From NCBI GenBank assembly GCA_001275005.1, contig JWZX01003327.1:1-46698 (forward strand): a stretch of DNA of 46,698 nucleotides, written 5' to 3'. The stretch comes from Chrysochromulina tobinii (lineage: Eukaryota > Haptophyta > Prymnesiales > Chrysochromulinaceae). Both the position numbers and the translations under genes were made by a program. Every line of letters starts with the position of its first letter. The stretch's first letter is position 1. This document shows, in pieces, positions 29,262 to 38,464 of the stretch. Under the pieces are notes generated by a model that saw nothing but the letters and a program-made list of their open reading frames with translations, had not been told where the DNA came from and did not search any database.

Positions 29262-31061
29262 ATGACGCGTATCAACCACGAAGAGGGCGACGCGGAGACG
29301 GCCGATGTCGCGAATCTGGGCGAGGCAGTGGGCACCCTTTCTCTCTCGCCGGCCGCCTCGGAGCCAGCCACGATAGATCCGAGCGATGAGAGCTTCTCCC
29401 GCGGCTCGGAGACCTCGAGTGGTCCAACGATCCGCCTCTTCATCGGTGACCTTCACCGGAGCACTACTGAGGTGAGTCGGCGCTTGCACGTCGAAGCCTT
29501 GTCGAACAATGCGCTCCTCTGGCGTTCGTATGACCTTGCTGAGGCGCCGTGCTACCCTATACCGCCAAACATAGGCTGCACCACTGTTTGAGCGTGACGC
29601 ATGATCCCCCCTTGCCCTTCGCAGGCGAGCCTGCGCAAGTATTTCGAGCAGTACGGGAGTGTTGAGCGCGCGACGGTCAAGCACCCAAATGCGCGCCCAT
29701 GGCAGCGCCACGAGCCTCAAAACCATACCGCGCAGCGTAGCTTTGGCTTCATCACGGTCTTCAGCGACGAGCTTGCGAAGAAGCTCACGTCGATGACGCA
29801 TATTATCGATGGGCATCACGTGGGGACGCCTGAGCTGGCGAAGCCGGCGCGCAACGACCGCGAGAAGGCTCGTCGAGGCGAGGGAGCCGAGGGAGCTCTC
29901 AATGCCAACGCCATCCACGCGTCCGCTGGATGGGCACTCGGTCCGAATAGCACTTGGGAGCCTACGGCGACGCGCAAGATCTTCGTGGGGGGGCTCTCGC
30001 ACCAGATGAAGGATCAGTCGCTCATGAGCTACTTTTCGCAGTTCGGCACCGTCGCCGACGTCGTCGTGATGACCGAGGGCTCGTCCCGTCGGCCACGTGG
30101 CTTCGGTTTCGTCACCTTCGAGGACCCGAAGGTCGTGATGGCCGTGACTCGAACGCGCTACCACCCTATCGAAGGCCGGCTCGTCGAGGTGAAGCCTGCG
30201 GTGCCGCGCGAGATCATGAGCCTCACGCAGGGCCAGAACCCAGCTGTCGTAGGAGCCGGCGACAACGACTTCGCGACCCCGACGGGTGACGCGATGGCCT
30301 GTGGCCTAGTCGTGCCTGACTCCACGCCCGGCTCGCCCACGATGGCCATCCCGGGCCAGGAGTGGTATTCGAACGGGTACGGGTACGGGTACCAACAAAA
30401 CTACGCGGCCCCGAACCAGATGATGATCGGCGGCGGCATGCCCGACATGACGATGACAACGGGCGTCCCGGTCTACAACGGTTACGCTCCGGGATTCGCG
30501 CCCCAGATGATGGTTCCGATGGGCATGATGATGCCGATGGCCAACGTCATGGGCACCGCGATGCCACCCGTAATGTCGCCCGCGATGCCGCCCTCGATGG
30601 TACCGAACCCGGTCGCAAAGAAGATGAATCAGATGGCCGCGCCGCCGCTGATGATGCCCTCGCCCCACAATATGATGCACGGCGGTGCGAACATGATCCA
30701 AGCTTCCCACATGGCCTATGGGGCTCTCGTGCCAACGCCCCATGCAGCTTCCCGCTTGCCTCCCTCGTCGGGCGGGCAGCCTGCGGGTGGCTGCATGTCG
30801 TTCAACGCGGCGGCGCCGATGCCCATGAGCACAGTGCACATGGGCCACATGCCAAATATGGGCCACATGCCAAACATGGTGATGCCCATGGGGACTTTCC
30901 CCACGATGCCCCCCCATGCGTGGTCTTCGGCAGGCACAGCGGCGGCGGCCTCGTACGCTGGACCCCCGCCCATGCCTGGTGCGGTGCCGGTCGACGCGAC
31001 GGCGACACTGAAGGCGCCGGAGGCACAGACGGCGTCGGCGACAGCGGACTCGTCCGCGTAG
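29262..31061 (+). CDS. Two-RRM RNA-binding protein (Musashi/DAZAP1/hnRNP A-B type), two exons
   Basis: Exons 29262-29471 and 29625-31061, with a 153-bp phase-0 intron (GTGAGTCG donor, CCCTTCGCAG acceptor); 548 aa. RRM1 has RNP2 LFIGDL (59-64) and RNP1 RSFGFITV (108-115), and the intron splits it between strand 1 and helix 1. RRM2 has KIFVGGL (188-194) and RGFGFVTF (228-235). The rest is Met/Pro/Gly/Ala-rich low complexity (MPMGMMMPMA and similar), typical of hnRNP-like proteins that bind mRNA 3' UTRs or take part in splicing. The ATG at 29262 is the first in the frame. The intron lacks the tandem repeats seen in the minus-strand introns of this window. Repeat-rich DNA starts about 185 bp past the stop. 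Confidence 0.9.
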
Positions 31062-31245
31062 GTCTCGTGTCGTAGTGTCCGCATAGGGCTTGGGGCAGCT
31101 TCCAACCGGGAATCGAACAGGGAGCTGGTACACAGGACGAAGAGGGAGGCAAGGGACGTGCGGAATCCCTCCGGCGGCAGGGGACGCACGGGGGCAACCC
31201 TACCAACGACGCGATTGGGCAGTGGCGCAGCGTCGGGAGTTCGAT

Positions 31246-31594
31246 CTGCATGCAAGTGCTCACCACGGCGTCGTTTCTCATGGGCAGTGGCGCAGCGTCG
31301 GGAGAATGCACTCGAGAGGGTGGATCTGCATGCAAGTGCTCACCACGGCGTCGGGAGAATGCACTCGAGAGGGTGGATCTGCATGCAAGTGCTCACCACG
31401 GCGTCGGGAGAATGCACTCGAGAGGGTGGGCGTGCGGTGGCGGCAAGTGGGGCAAAGGGCGGGGAGTGGGAGGCATTTGGCAGGAACGAGGCAGGCCACA
31501 GAGAGGCAGCAGCCAACAGCTGCGGGGGGCGGCATGGGGGCGGGCAGAGCAGGCAGGCCAACAGGACGCATCAGCATGCAAGTGCTCACCACAG
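31246..31594 (+). repeat. 53-bp tandem repeat carrying the dispersed 23-bp element
   Basis: Units at 31296-31348 and 31349-31401 are near-identical, with a partial third to 31427 and a degenerate one before (31229-31268). Each ends with CTGCATGCAAGTGCTCACCA. A further isolated copy of the core lies at 31574-31594. The same core occurs near 16.0 kb. Confidence 0.9.
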
Positions 31595-32132
31595 CGCAGA
31601 TGCCTCCGGTTGGGTCGTGGGCGGCATGGGCAACAGTGACCTCGCCGTTCGTTAGGACCTCGTCGAGAGACTCTCCTAATAAAGGACAGGGCTCGCGGCC
31701 AGGGGCCTCGTAAAGGTCATCAGGATCCGCTGGGATCGCCCTAAGCGATCGCGCGCAGCGTCAAGAGGTACTGAGGTAGGCTCCCCCCTCTTGGGGGAGC
31801 AAGGTGCTCGTGGAATTGGCAGGCTCAGATGGAGAGCTCGATGTGCTGGCGGCTTCATTGGCGAACAAGGAAGTGATGAGTTAGTAATGAGATGTGGCAG
31901 GTAGATGGTGCGGCATGCTCGCTAGAGCCGCCGACGCGCGACGGATCTGACGGATTTGACGGGTCTCTCGACTCTCGACCGTGCGTGGTGCGGTGCCTCG
32001 AGTGCACATGGGTGCGAGACGCTGTATGCCTGTATCTCTGGGTTCGTGGATGGGGATGCTGGGAAGGTGCTGGTTATTGTGTTTTTTCCCTTCTGCGCCA
32101 TGTTTCAACGAGTGTGAAATGCCGGATCATGT
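31595..32132. other. Intergenic, no gene seen
   Basis: 538 bases. Contains a near-palindrome CTCCCCCCTCTTGGGGGAG (31782-31800). No protein-like frame. Confidence 0.4.
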
Positions 32133-32317
32133 TGAACGTGAACTCAGAGATACAATCTCCCTTCCGCGTCTTTGGTAGGTCTTCACGCGAAATCAGAGTG
32201 GTCTACTATTTTTCATGTTTATAAGGCCCCACCCCTACACCTGTTTGGGAATTGAATGATGAACGTGAACTCGGAGATACAATCTCCCTTCCGCGTCTTT
32301 GGTCTTCACGCGAAATC
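32133..32317 (+). repeat. ~60-bp direct duplication at hydroxypyruvate-isomerase 5' end
   Basis: 32133-32194 and 32260-32317 are nearly identical. The first has an extra GTAG and one A/G change. The second copy contains the predicted start region of the gene. Confidence 0.9.
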
Positions 32318-33155
32318 GCGAAAGCCTTCAACCTTCGCGCCTGCCGCAATGAGAGGCCTTGCCGCAAACCTTTCTTTCTTCTTCAAGGACCGTCCGTTCA
32401 TAGAGCGATTTGCTGCCTCTCGCGCTGCGGGTTTCCGTGCGGTCGAGTTTATGTTTGCCGGCGATGGCAAGTACGCCTGTGACTCTGCCGATGTACGCAG
32501 AGCTCTGGAGGAAAATGAGCTCGAGCAGGCACTCTTGAACGCGCCTGCCGGCGACTGGCTGAATGGCGAGCGCGGTATCGGTGGCATAGCCGCACGAGAG
32601 ACCGATTGGAAGGCGAGCTTCGAGTATGGGCTCCGGTTTGCTCAGGACGTTCGCTGCTCCAAGATGCACATTATGGCAGGGCTGCGCTCACACGGAGCGA
32701 CCTAAGATGTGTACGTCGAGCGGCTTCGGTGGGCGAGCAGAATCGCCGCTGACGTGGGCGCGTGCATTTGCGTCGAGCCCTTGAACCCAACCGACTTTCC
32801 CGGATATCTCGTTCCTGACGTTTCTTCAGCGCTACGCATACTGGAAAGGGTTGACGCGCCAGGCCACTGCCAGTTGCAATTAGATCTGTACCATGTCGCG
32901 ATGGTTGAGGGCACTGACCTTACCAGCGTGATCCGAAGAGCGCTGCCTCACACTGCCCATGTCCAGATTGCCAACCCTCCTGGGCGAAACGAACCCGGCG
33001 TCGGGGTCATCGATTTCCCTCCGCTGCTCGCACAGCTCGGCGAGCTTGGCTACAGCGGTTGGGTTGGGTGCGAATACAAGCCCTCCACGCCGATTACCGA
33101 GCAGTCGCTCGAGTGGGCGCGAGCTGCTGGATGGTTGACCCCAGCAACGGCATGA
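32256..33155 (+). CDS. Hydroxypyruvate isomerase-like gene interrupted by in-frame TAA
   Basis: One reading frame from ATG 32256 (ATG 32349 is the likely family start, MRGLAANLSFFF) to TGA at 33155, interrupted only by TAA at 32703-32705. Before it: GFRAVEFMFAGD, NAPAGDWLNGERGI and CSKMHIMAG. After it: YVERLRWASRIAAD, CVEPLN, LQLDLYHVAMVEG, HVQIANPPGRNEPG and GYSGWVGCEYKP. Together these are the whole Hyi TIM-barrel, including both metal/catalytic glutamates (VEPLN and CEYKP). Family reaction: hydroxypyruvate to tartronate semialdehyde. The TAA sits in a variable loop where the family has a few extra residues. Either this is a nonsense allele or pseudogene, or the stop is an assembly error. 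I found no GT-AG intron that removes it without losing conserved residues. Confidence 0.75.
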
Positions 33156-33488
33156 ACTTGAGCGACCCGAAGTAGACCGGGAGGCACACCACTCTTACGG
33201 GCGCCGGACGACCGGTGCACAGAAGCTTTTTGCGATTACGAGGGATACGCGACGGAAGATGCGTGTGCATATCATGTATGCATATACCACACCTCTTCAA
33301 CTAGGAAATAATCTCTGTTTGCGCTCGCGTGCGAGAAGACCACCTGCACCATGTCGCATGTGGGGGACTGTAAGCCCGCACGCATGGACCCATGGGGCCC
33401 ATCTCTCTGTGCGTGCGAAAGCCACGGGCCACGAGTGCTCCAGAGGCCAAGGGCGGGAGAACTCTTGCGGTGTCCTGCCGATTCTTCT
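33156..33488. other. Intergenic between converging genes
   Basis: 333 bases. Includes ATATCATGTATGCATATA near 33269. No gene recognised. Confidence 0.4.
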
Positions 33489-33902
33489 TTAGATGGTCAG
33501 GCCGAGGTACACCAGCACGGCGGTCACCACGGCAACCGCCGCCGTGCCATAGATGAGTGGGCTGTCGTTGATTTGAGCGGTCACGCCGCCGGCCTTCTTC
33601 ACGAAGCGTCGGCGCGGGCCCGCGCACTGCGGGCACTTCCAGCGGGGGCGAAGCTCCTCGAACGGCCTGTCAGCGCTCGGCTCGTAGATGTAGCCGCAGT
33701 CAGCGCATACCCACTCGCCCGGCCAGTAGCCCTTCTCCTCCAGGAGCTCCTCGGTCGACTTCTTCTTCTTGCCGAACTGCATGACTGCGGGCTCGGCGCG
33801 GACGGCCGCGCGGGATAGCGTGCGCGCGCCCATCGGGGCGACGGCCGCACGAAGCGCCTCCGACGCAGTGCACGCCAGACACAGAAGGGCGACTCGAAGC
33901 AT
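33489..33902 (-). CDS. Membrane-anchored plastid-type rubredoxin
   Basis: 137 aa, single exon, ATG 33902. N-terminus: hydrophobic MLRVALLCLACTASEA, then an Ala/Arg-rich stretch (GARTLSRAAVRAEPAVMQF), which reads as a bipartite plastid leader. The rubredoxin iron site has C66-x2-C69 (VCADCGYIYEP) and C90-x2-C93 (WKCPQCAGP). A single membrane helix follows (about 117-135). This order (leader, rubredoxin, C-terminal anchor) is that of the thylakoid rubredoxin RBD1/RubA group, which acts in photosystem II assembly; that role is by family, not shown here. Confidence 0.92.
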   Translation of the reverse strand: MLRVALLCLACTASEALRAAVAPMGARTLSRAAVRAEPAVMQFGKKKKSTEELLEEKGYWPGEWVCADCGYIYEPSADRPFEELRPRWKCPQCAGPRRRFVKKAGGVTAQINDSPLIYGTAAVAVVTAVLVYLGLTI

Positions 33903-34143
33903 TTTTTGCACGGAGTATCTCCGAGCGGAGAGGTGTGTCTCGCGGGGTGCTTTCGCGAAACTTTCTTACGGTTTTAACGAAGTTTAGCCGCCATCCCCTA
34001 AACATTCTGCGTCTCGCACCGGCGACTACGCTCAAACAACCCACAGCAAGGGAAGGACGTCCCCGATAAGTGAGATGACTTCGCCAACTGTGAGTCGGGA
34101 TGATCATTGACAAAACTGATGACAAGACCTCGTCCCCTGTTCT

Positions 34144-37100
34144 TCAGATTTGGAATTCAATGACCTCGGCCGTCGCCGGTGCCGCGCCCGCGGCGGCCGC
34201 GACGAGCGCCTCGTCAATCTCTTCGACAGCAAAGGAGGGCGATTGGTCCATTCCAAAGAGCTCAAGGCGCGACGAATGGAAGTGGAGCAGTGATGGACGG
34301 TGGCCCACGGAGAGGTACGTGATGCCCGGGACGGCGCCAATGGCGCGGTACATGGCGGCCTCATTTTTGAGGTCGAGGGCGGAGGTTGCCTCATCGAGGA
34401 TCGCGAGGCGCGGCTTGTTGACGAGCACGCGCGCGAACGCGAGCCTTTGCTGCTCGCCCAAGCTCAGCTCATCACCCCAGTCGCGCACCTGCAATCAGCG
34501 TCCATCATCAGCGCACCCCAGTCGCGCACCTGCAATCAGCGTCCATCATCAGCGCCCATCTTCAGCGCTCATCATCAGCGCCCATCTTCAGCGCTCATCA
34601 TCAGCGCCCATCAGCGCCCATCATCAGCGCCCGTCAGCGCCCATCAGAGGCCACTCACCTTCCATAAGCGGCACGTCCGCGGCACTCACCTAACACAATC
34701 GCACCTCAATTGCATTCAATCGCACTCTCGAGGAGCCTAATCATTGCTAATCAATCTCATACGATGCTAATCAATCGCACTCAATCGCACTCTCAATTAG
34801 CCGAATCATTGCTAATCAATCTCATACGATGCTAATCAATCGCACTCAATCGCACTCTCAATTAGCCGAATCCACGTACCCGATCAAGCCCCTCCTTGCC
34901 AAGCGCAGCCAGCCGACCAAGCTGCACCGTCTGGAGCGCACGCAGGAGCGCCTCATCCGTGTTCGTGCGCGACCACTCGTCGACAGTGCTTGGGTACACA
35001 AGCTGCTGGCGCAAGCTGCCCAGCGTGCAATAGGGGCGCTGCGGCAAGAACATGGTCTGCCCGACGGGTGGGCGCGTGACCTCACCGGAGCCGCGATCCC
35101 ACAGGCCGGCCATCGCGCGCAGCATGGAGGACTTGCCTGTGCCCGAGTTGCCCATGATGAGCAAATGGTGGCCCGCATGCACGTCGACCGACACGTTGGC
35201 GAAGAGCTTGCGAGTGCCGTCGGGGGTGAGAAAGCACAAGTCACGCACCTGATGAGGGAGGCAATCAGCGGCCATCAGTGGCAATCAAGGAGCTCGCAAG
35301 GGCCGTTGGGAAAGATGAGGCTCAGGCGACGCACCATGAGCAATGGCTCTTTCGCCCCCCCCCAGGGTGCAATCAGTATTCAATCATCATTCAATCAGCA
35401 TGCAATCAACATGCAATCAGGCATGCAATCAGGCGACGCACCGTGAGCAACGGCTCTTTCGGGTCCCCCCAAGGTGCAATCTCTCGGTTGAAGATGCGGC
35501 CCGTCGTACTTTGCCGTGTAACGACGCCCAGTAGGGGCTGAGCCGCCAGCGGCGACGCTGCTGGCGGCGGCGGCGATGCTGCTACTGCTGCCAGCGCCGC
35601 CGCTGCCTCGTCCGCGGCGCCCACGGGCGGTGCGGACGGCGGGCCGCGCTGCCCATACAGAATTCGATCCCATAGTGAGCGCTCGGGTTCATCCACTGGC
35701 TGAGTGAGTCGAGCGAGGTGTTCTTTGCTCAGCCGGAACGTCGCGTTACTCTCGCCGCCGCTTTGGAAGCTCTCCATGCGCTCGACGAATGTGCTCAGCC
35801 GAGCGAGCCCTGTGGGGCAAGCACGAGAGGATGGTCCTCAGAGGTCCTCAGAGATCCTCAGAGGTCCTCAAAGGTCCTCAGAGGTCCTCAAAAGCCATCA
35901 GAGGCACTCAGAGGGCCATCAGAGGGCCATCAGAGGGCCATCAGAGGGCCATCAGAGGGCCATCAGAGGGCCATCAGAGGGCCATCAGAGGGCCATCAGA
36001 GGGCCATCAGAGGGCCATCACCTGCGGAGAAGGACGATAGGCCCTCGAACTGGTTGACGATGATCGACAGGTCATTCAGGACGTGATTGAACGCGCCGGT
36101 CGATTGCGTAATCACGCCGAGCTCTACTGAGCCTGCCAAATGTAGACATCGAGACGATGAGCACCGGCAGTGCCAAATGTGGACAGCGAGACGATGAGCA
36201 CCGGCAGGAGGCCATCACAGGCCATCAGAAAGGCCATCAGAGAGGCAACCAGAGGCTTTCAGGGAGGCCATCAGGGGTCATCAGAGGTCATCAGAGAGGC
36301 AACCAGAGGCTTTCAGGGAGGCCATTACCTGCAAAGTAGAGAGGGGAGACGACGAGAACCGGTAGGATCTGGATCAGGTACGAGTAGCCCACTGTGAAGA
36401 ACTCGAGGTTGCGCATAGTGCCTAGGATGGCGCGCTTGTTGCCCACCACGCCACTCAGCCGCGCGCTCACTTCGGCCGCCTCCTGCGCTTCACCCTGGGA
36501 CAAGAGCGAGCACGGCGAGCATCAGGGAGAGGTGCCCAGAGAGAGAGAGGTGCCCAGAGAGAGGTGCTCAGAGAGAGAGGCGATCAGAGAGAGAGAGGCG
36601 ATAAGAGAGAGGTGCCCAGAGAGGCGATCAGAGAGAGGCGATCAGAGAGAGGTGCTCAGAGAGAGGTGCTCAGAGAGGCGATCAGAGAGAGGCGATCAGA
36701 GAAGGTGCTCAGAGAGAGGTGCTCAGAGAGAGAGGTGCTCAGAGAGAGAGGCGATCAGAGAGACCAGATCGTCGCCGATCTGCGCCCACCTGGTAGACAC
36801 CCACCTGGTAGAGAGACCCTCAGAGAGGCAATCAGAGAGGCAATCAGAAAGGCAATCAGAGAGGCAATCAGAGCCGATCCGCGCCCACCTGGTAGAAGGC
36901 GATAGACTCTGCGTTCTCTCTCAAGCGCACAAGCGAGTAGCGCAAGTCAGCCTCGCGTAAGAGCTGCTGCGCATTCTGACCAACGAGAGCCTGGCCGAGC
37001 TTGATGGTGGTTATGGAGCCCACGCCCGCGTACACGAAGATGGCGTAGAACAGGTTGGGGTAGATGGAGTACAGGATGCCCGAAAAGGAGGCGAGGTCGA

Positions 37101-37947
37101 TGACGGCCGTCATCAGTGTGATGAAGAAGTCGAGAGACACCTTGGTGAACGCTGCCACGTCCTCAGTGATGCGCTGGTCCGGGTTGTCAATCTCGCGGTC
37201 AATCTCAATCTTGTAGTACGCCTGGTCGGAGTAGTACTGCCGTGCGAGCTCCGTCGTCATCCACTCACGCCAGTTGAGTGCGAGCCGCGCGCGCTGGAAC
37301 TTGTAGAGCACCTGACGAGGGAGGCACTCAGCGGGCATCAGCGGCCATCCGCATGAATCAGCGGCAGCCAGAGGCCCACGTGAAACTCATGGGGCACGCC
37401 CATCAGCGGCAGTCAGCGGCAGTCAGCGACCCTCATGATACTCATAGAGCACCGTTAGCGGTGTGGCCACAGCCAAGCCGAGGGCGTAGTTGGCCGTCTT
37501 CTCAAGGAAGAGGACCTGATCCTTGGCCGAAAGGGCCGAGTAGAAGTCACGGCCGACGTACGAGAAGATCACCGAGACGCCCGAGTTCATCAGGACGAGC
37601 AGCAGCATCAGCCCAAAGTTGAGCTTGGCGCCCTCGGCCTGCTGAAAGTAAGGTAGCGCGAGGCGCCAGAAGAGGCGCAGGCGCTCCTGCACGGTGACTG
37701 GCGCCGCCGCGTCCATTGAGACATCGCCTTCAGAAACCTCACCCTCATTTGCCGCCGTCGCGCAGATGGGCCGCGCGCGCGCCGACGACGACGACGCCGC
37801 CACTGCCACGAGCGGCGGCACGGCCGCCGCGCCTCGCCGTCGCAAGACGACGGGCGGCGCGGCGGCGAGCGCGGTCAGGCCTATCGACAGGGCCGAGGAG
37901 GAGGTCGTGGTCGCAAAGAGCGACACCACCAGTAGCGGCCGGTGCAT
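34144..37947 (-). CDS. SbmA/YddA-type ABC transporter half-molecule, seven exons
   Basis: Exons (minus strand): 37947-37453, 37311-36889, 36494-36329, 36132-36022, 35809-35442, 35248-34880, 34488-34144. All have GT-AG borders and compatible phases, giving 758 aa. The N-terminus (MHRPLLVVSLFATTTSSSA, then Ala/Arg-rich to ~65) suggests a signal plus transit leader. The transmembrane domain (about 85-450) has the ABC_membrane_2 pattern (FWRLALPYF, IDNPDQRITEDV, FAGSVELGVITQSTGAFNHV). The ATPase has Walker A GNSGTGKS (554-561), LSLGEQQR signature (652-659; LSLGEQQ is typical of this subfamily), and Walker B LAILDE (Glu677) followed by ATSALD. Half-transporters of this type dimerise; the substrate is unknown and plastid location is inference. 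Introns are 141, 394, 196, 212, 193 and 391 bp and mostly tandem repeats. Confidence 0.9.
34489..34879 (-). repeat. ABC intron 6: acceptor-region duplication and 65-bp tandem repeat
   Basis: The 41 bp covering the exon 7 start and acceptor (around 34478-34518) are repeated directly at 34519-34559, giving two candidate acceptors. Then CATCAGCGCC-type units run to ~34650. A 65-bp unit is repeated perfectly at 34739-34803 and 34804-34868. Confidence 0.85.
35249..35441 (-). repeat. ABC intron 5: exon-derived copy and ATGCAATCAG units
   Basis: The 3' end is CTGATGAGGGAGGCAATCAG on the plus strand (35249-35268). About 35310-35358 is a diverged copy of the exon 5 end plus its donor (35432-35473 region). 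Between them are ATGCAATCA-type 9-11-bp repeats. Confidence 0.85.
35810..36021 (-). repeat. ABC intron 4: 11-bp minisatellite
   Basis: 35911-36020 is ten exact copies of GAGGGCCATCA (11 bp); on the coding strand the unit reads TGATGGCCCTC and includes CTGATGG at each junction. 35836-35896 holds related units of AGAGGTCCTC. Confidence 0.95.
36133..36328 (-). repeat. ABC intron 3: tandem acceptor copies
   Basis: A 37-bp unit occurs at 36134-36170 and 36171-36207, resembling the end of exon 3 (36335-36367). Then come GGCCATCAGA-type units and a repeated block GAGAGGCAACCAGAGGCTTT at 36238 and 36294. Confidence 0.85.
36495..36888 (-). repeat. ABC intron 2: (GAGAGAGGTGCTCA)n and donor copies
   Basis: Long array of 13-18-bp units of the GAGAGAGGTGCTCA / GAGAGGCGATCA type (36535-36770), then GAGAGGCAATCA units. 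36773-36815 contains two extra copies of the exon 2 end and donor (plus-strand CCCACCTGGTAGA). Confidence 0.9.
37312..37452 (-). repeat. ABC intron 1: introner-like ends
   Basis: The 3' end is CTGACGAGGGAGGCACTCAG on the plus strand (37312-37331). The intron begins GTGCTCTATGAG while exon 2 begins GTGCTCTACAAG. The body has CATCAGCGG/CAGTCAGCGG units and a diverged copy of the donor region near 37378-37405. Confidence 0.8.
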
Positions 37948-38464
37948 GGTATCGGATCGTCAGTGCTCGCACCGCACGTCCGCGAAAGGCGAGACCGCGA
38001 ACTTTTCGGTCGACTTCCCTCGAAGATGCTGGCGCGAAGATGCGCCGTCTCGGTGTTTTGGGCGCCCGAAGTTACGCCGCGAGAACTCAACGTGACGGGG
38101 TCGATCACATGGGACGGTACATATACATGTATCAAGAATGCAGCTGGTCAAAGAATGCATCAACATGTGTTTACATGTGCGATATGGCACACTAGACACT
38201 TCGACAAAGTCGAAAGTGTAACACGCTAGTTACAATTCCGGTGAGTGAAGAATGCTGCATCGCATGCGTATGCCATGATGTATGCACTAAAATGCGGTGT
38301 AATAAACTACACGGAATTGAGTATAAACTCGAAGTATAGACAAACTACACGTCACCCGTTGCGACAAGCGAGGACACCGGCGAGTGCGCGGGAAATTCCT
38401 GCGCGCGGGCCGCGGGCCTTTTCAAGGGTGACTGGTTGGTTCCCTGTTATCTTCGGCTCACGTC
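37948..38464. other. Intergenic, AT-richer; promoter of ABC gene expected
   Basis: 517 bases between same-strand genes. Contains TACATATACATGTATCAAG (38118-38136) and other ATG/CAT palindromic words. No gene seen. Confidence 0.4.

Noticed and set aside
31105-31125. Another T-loop-like GTTCGATTCC on the minus strand
   Set aside because: The T-stem pairs fail after the first base pair; no cloverleaf.
30306-31133. 275-codon minus-strand frame rich in Arg/His/Gly
   Set aside because: Antisense of the Met/Pro-rich tail of the RRM protein.
35911-36020. CRISPR-like look of regular short repeats
   Set aside because: Units are 11 bp with no spacers and lie inside an intron; a minisatellite.
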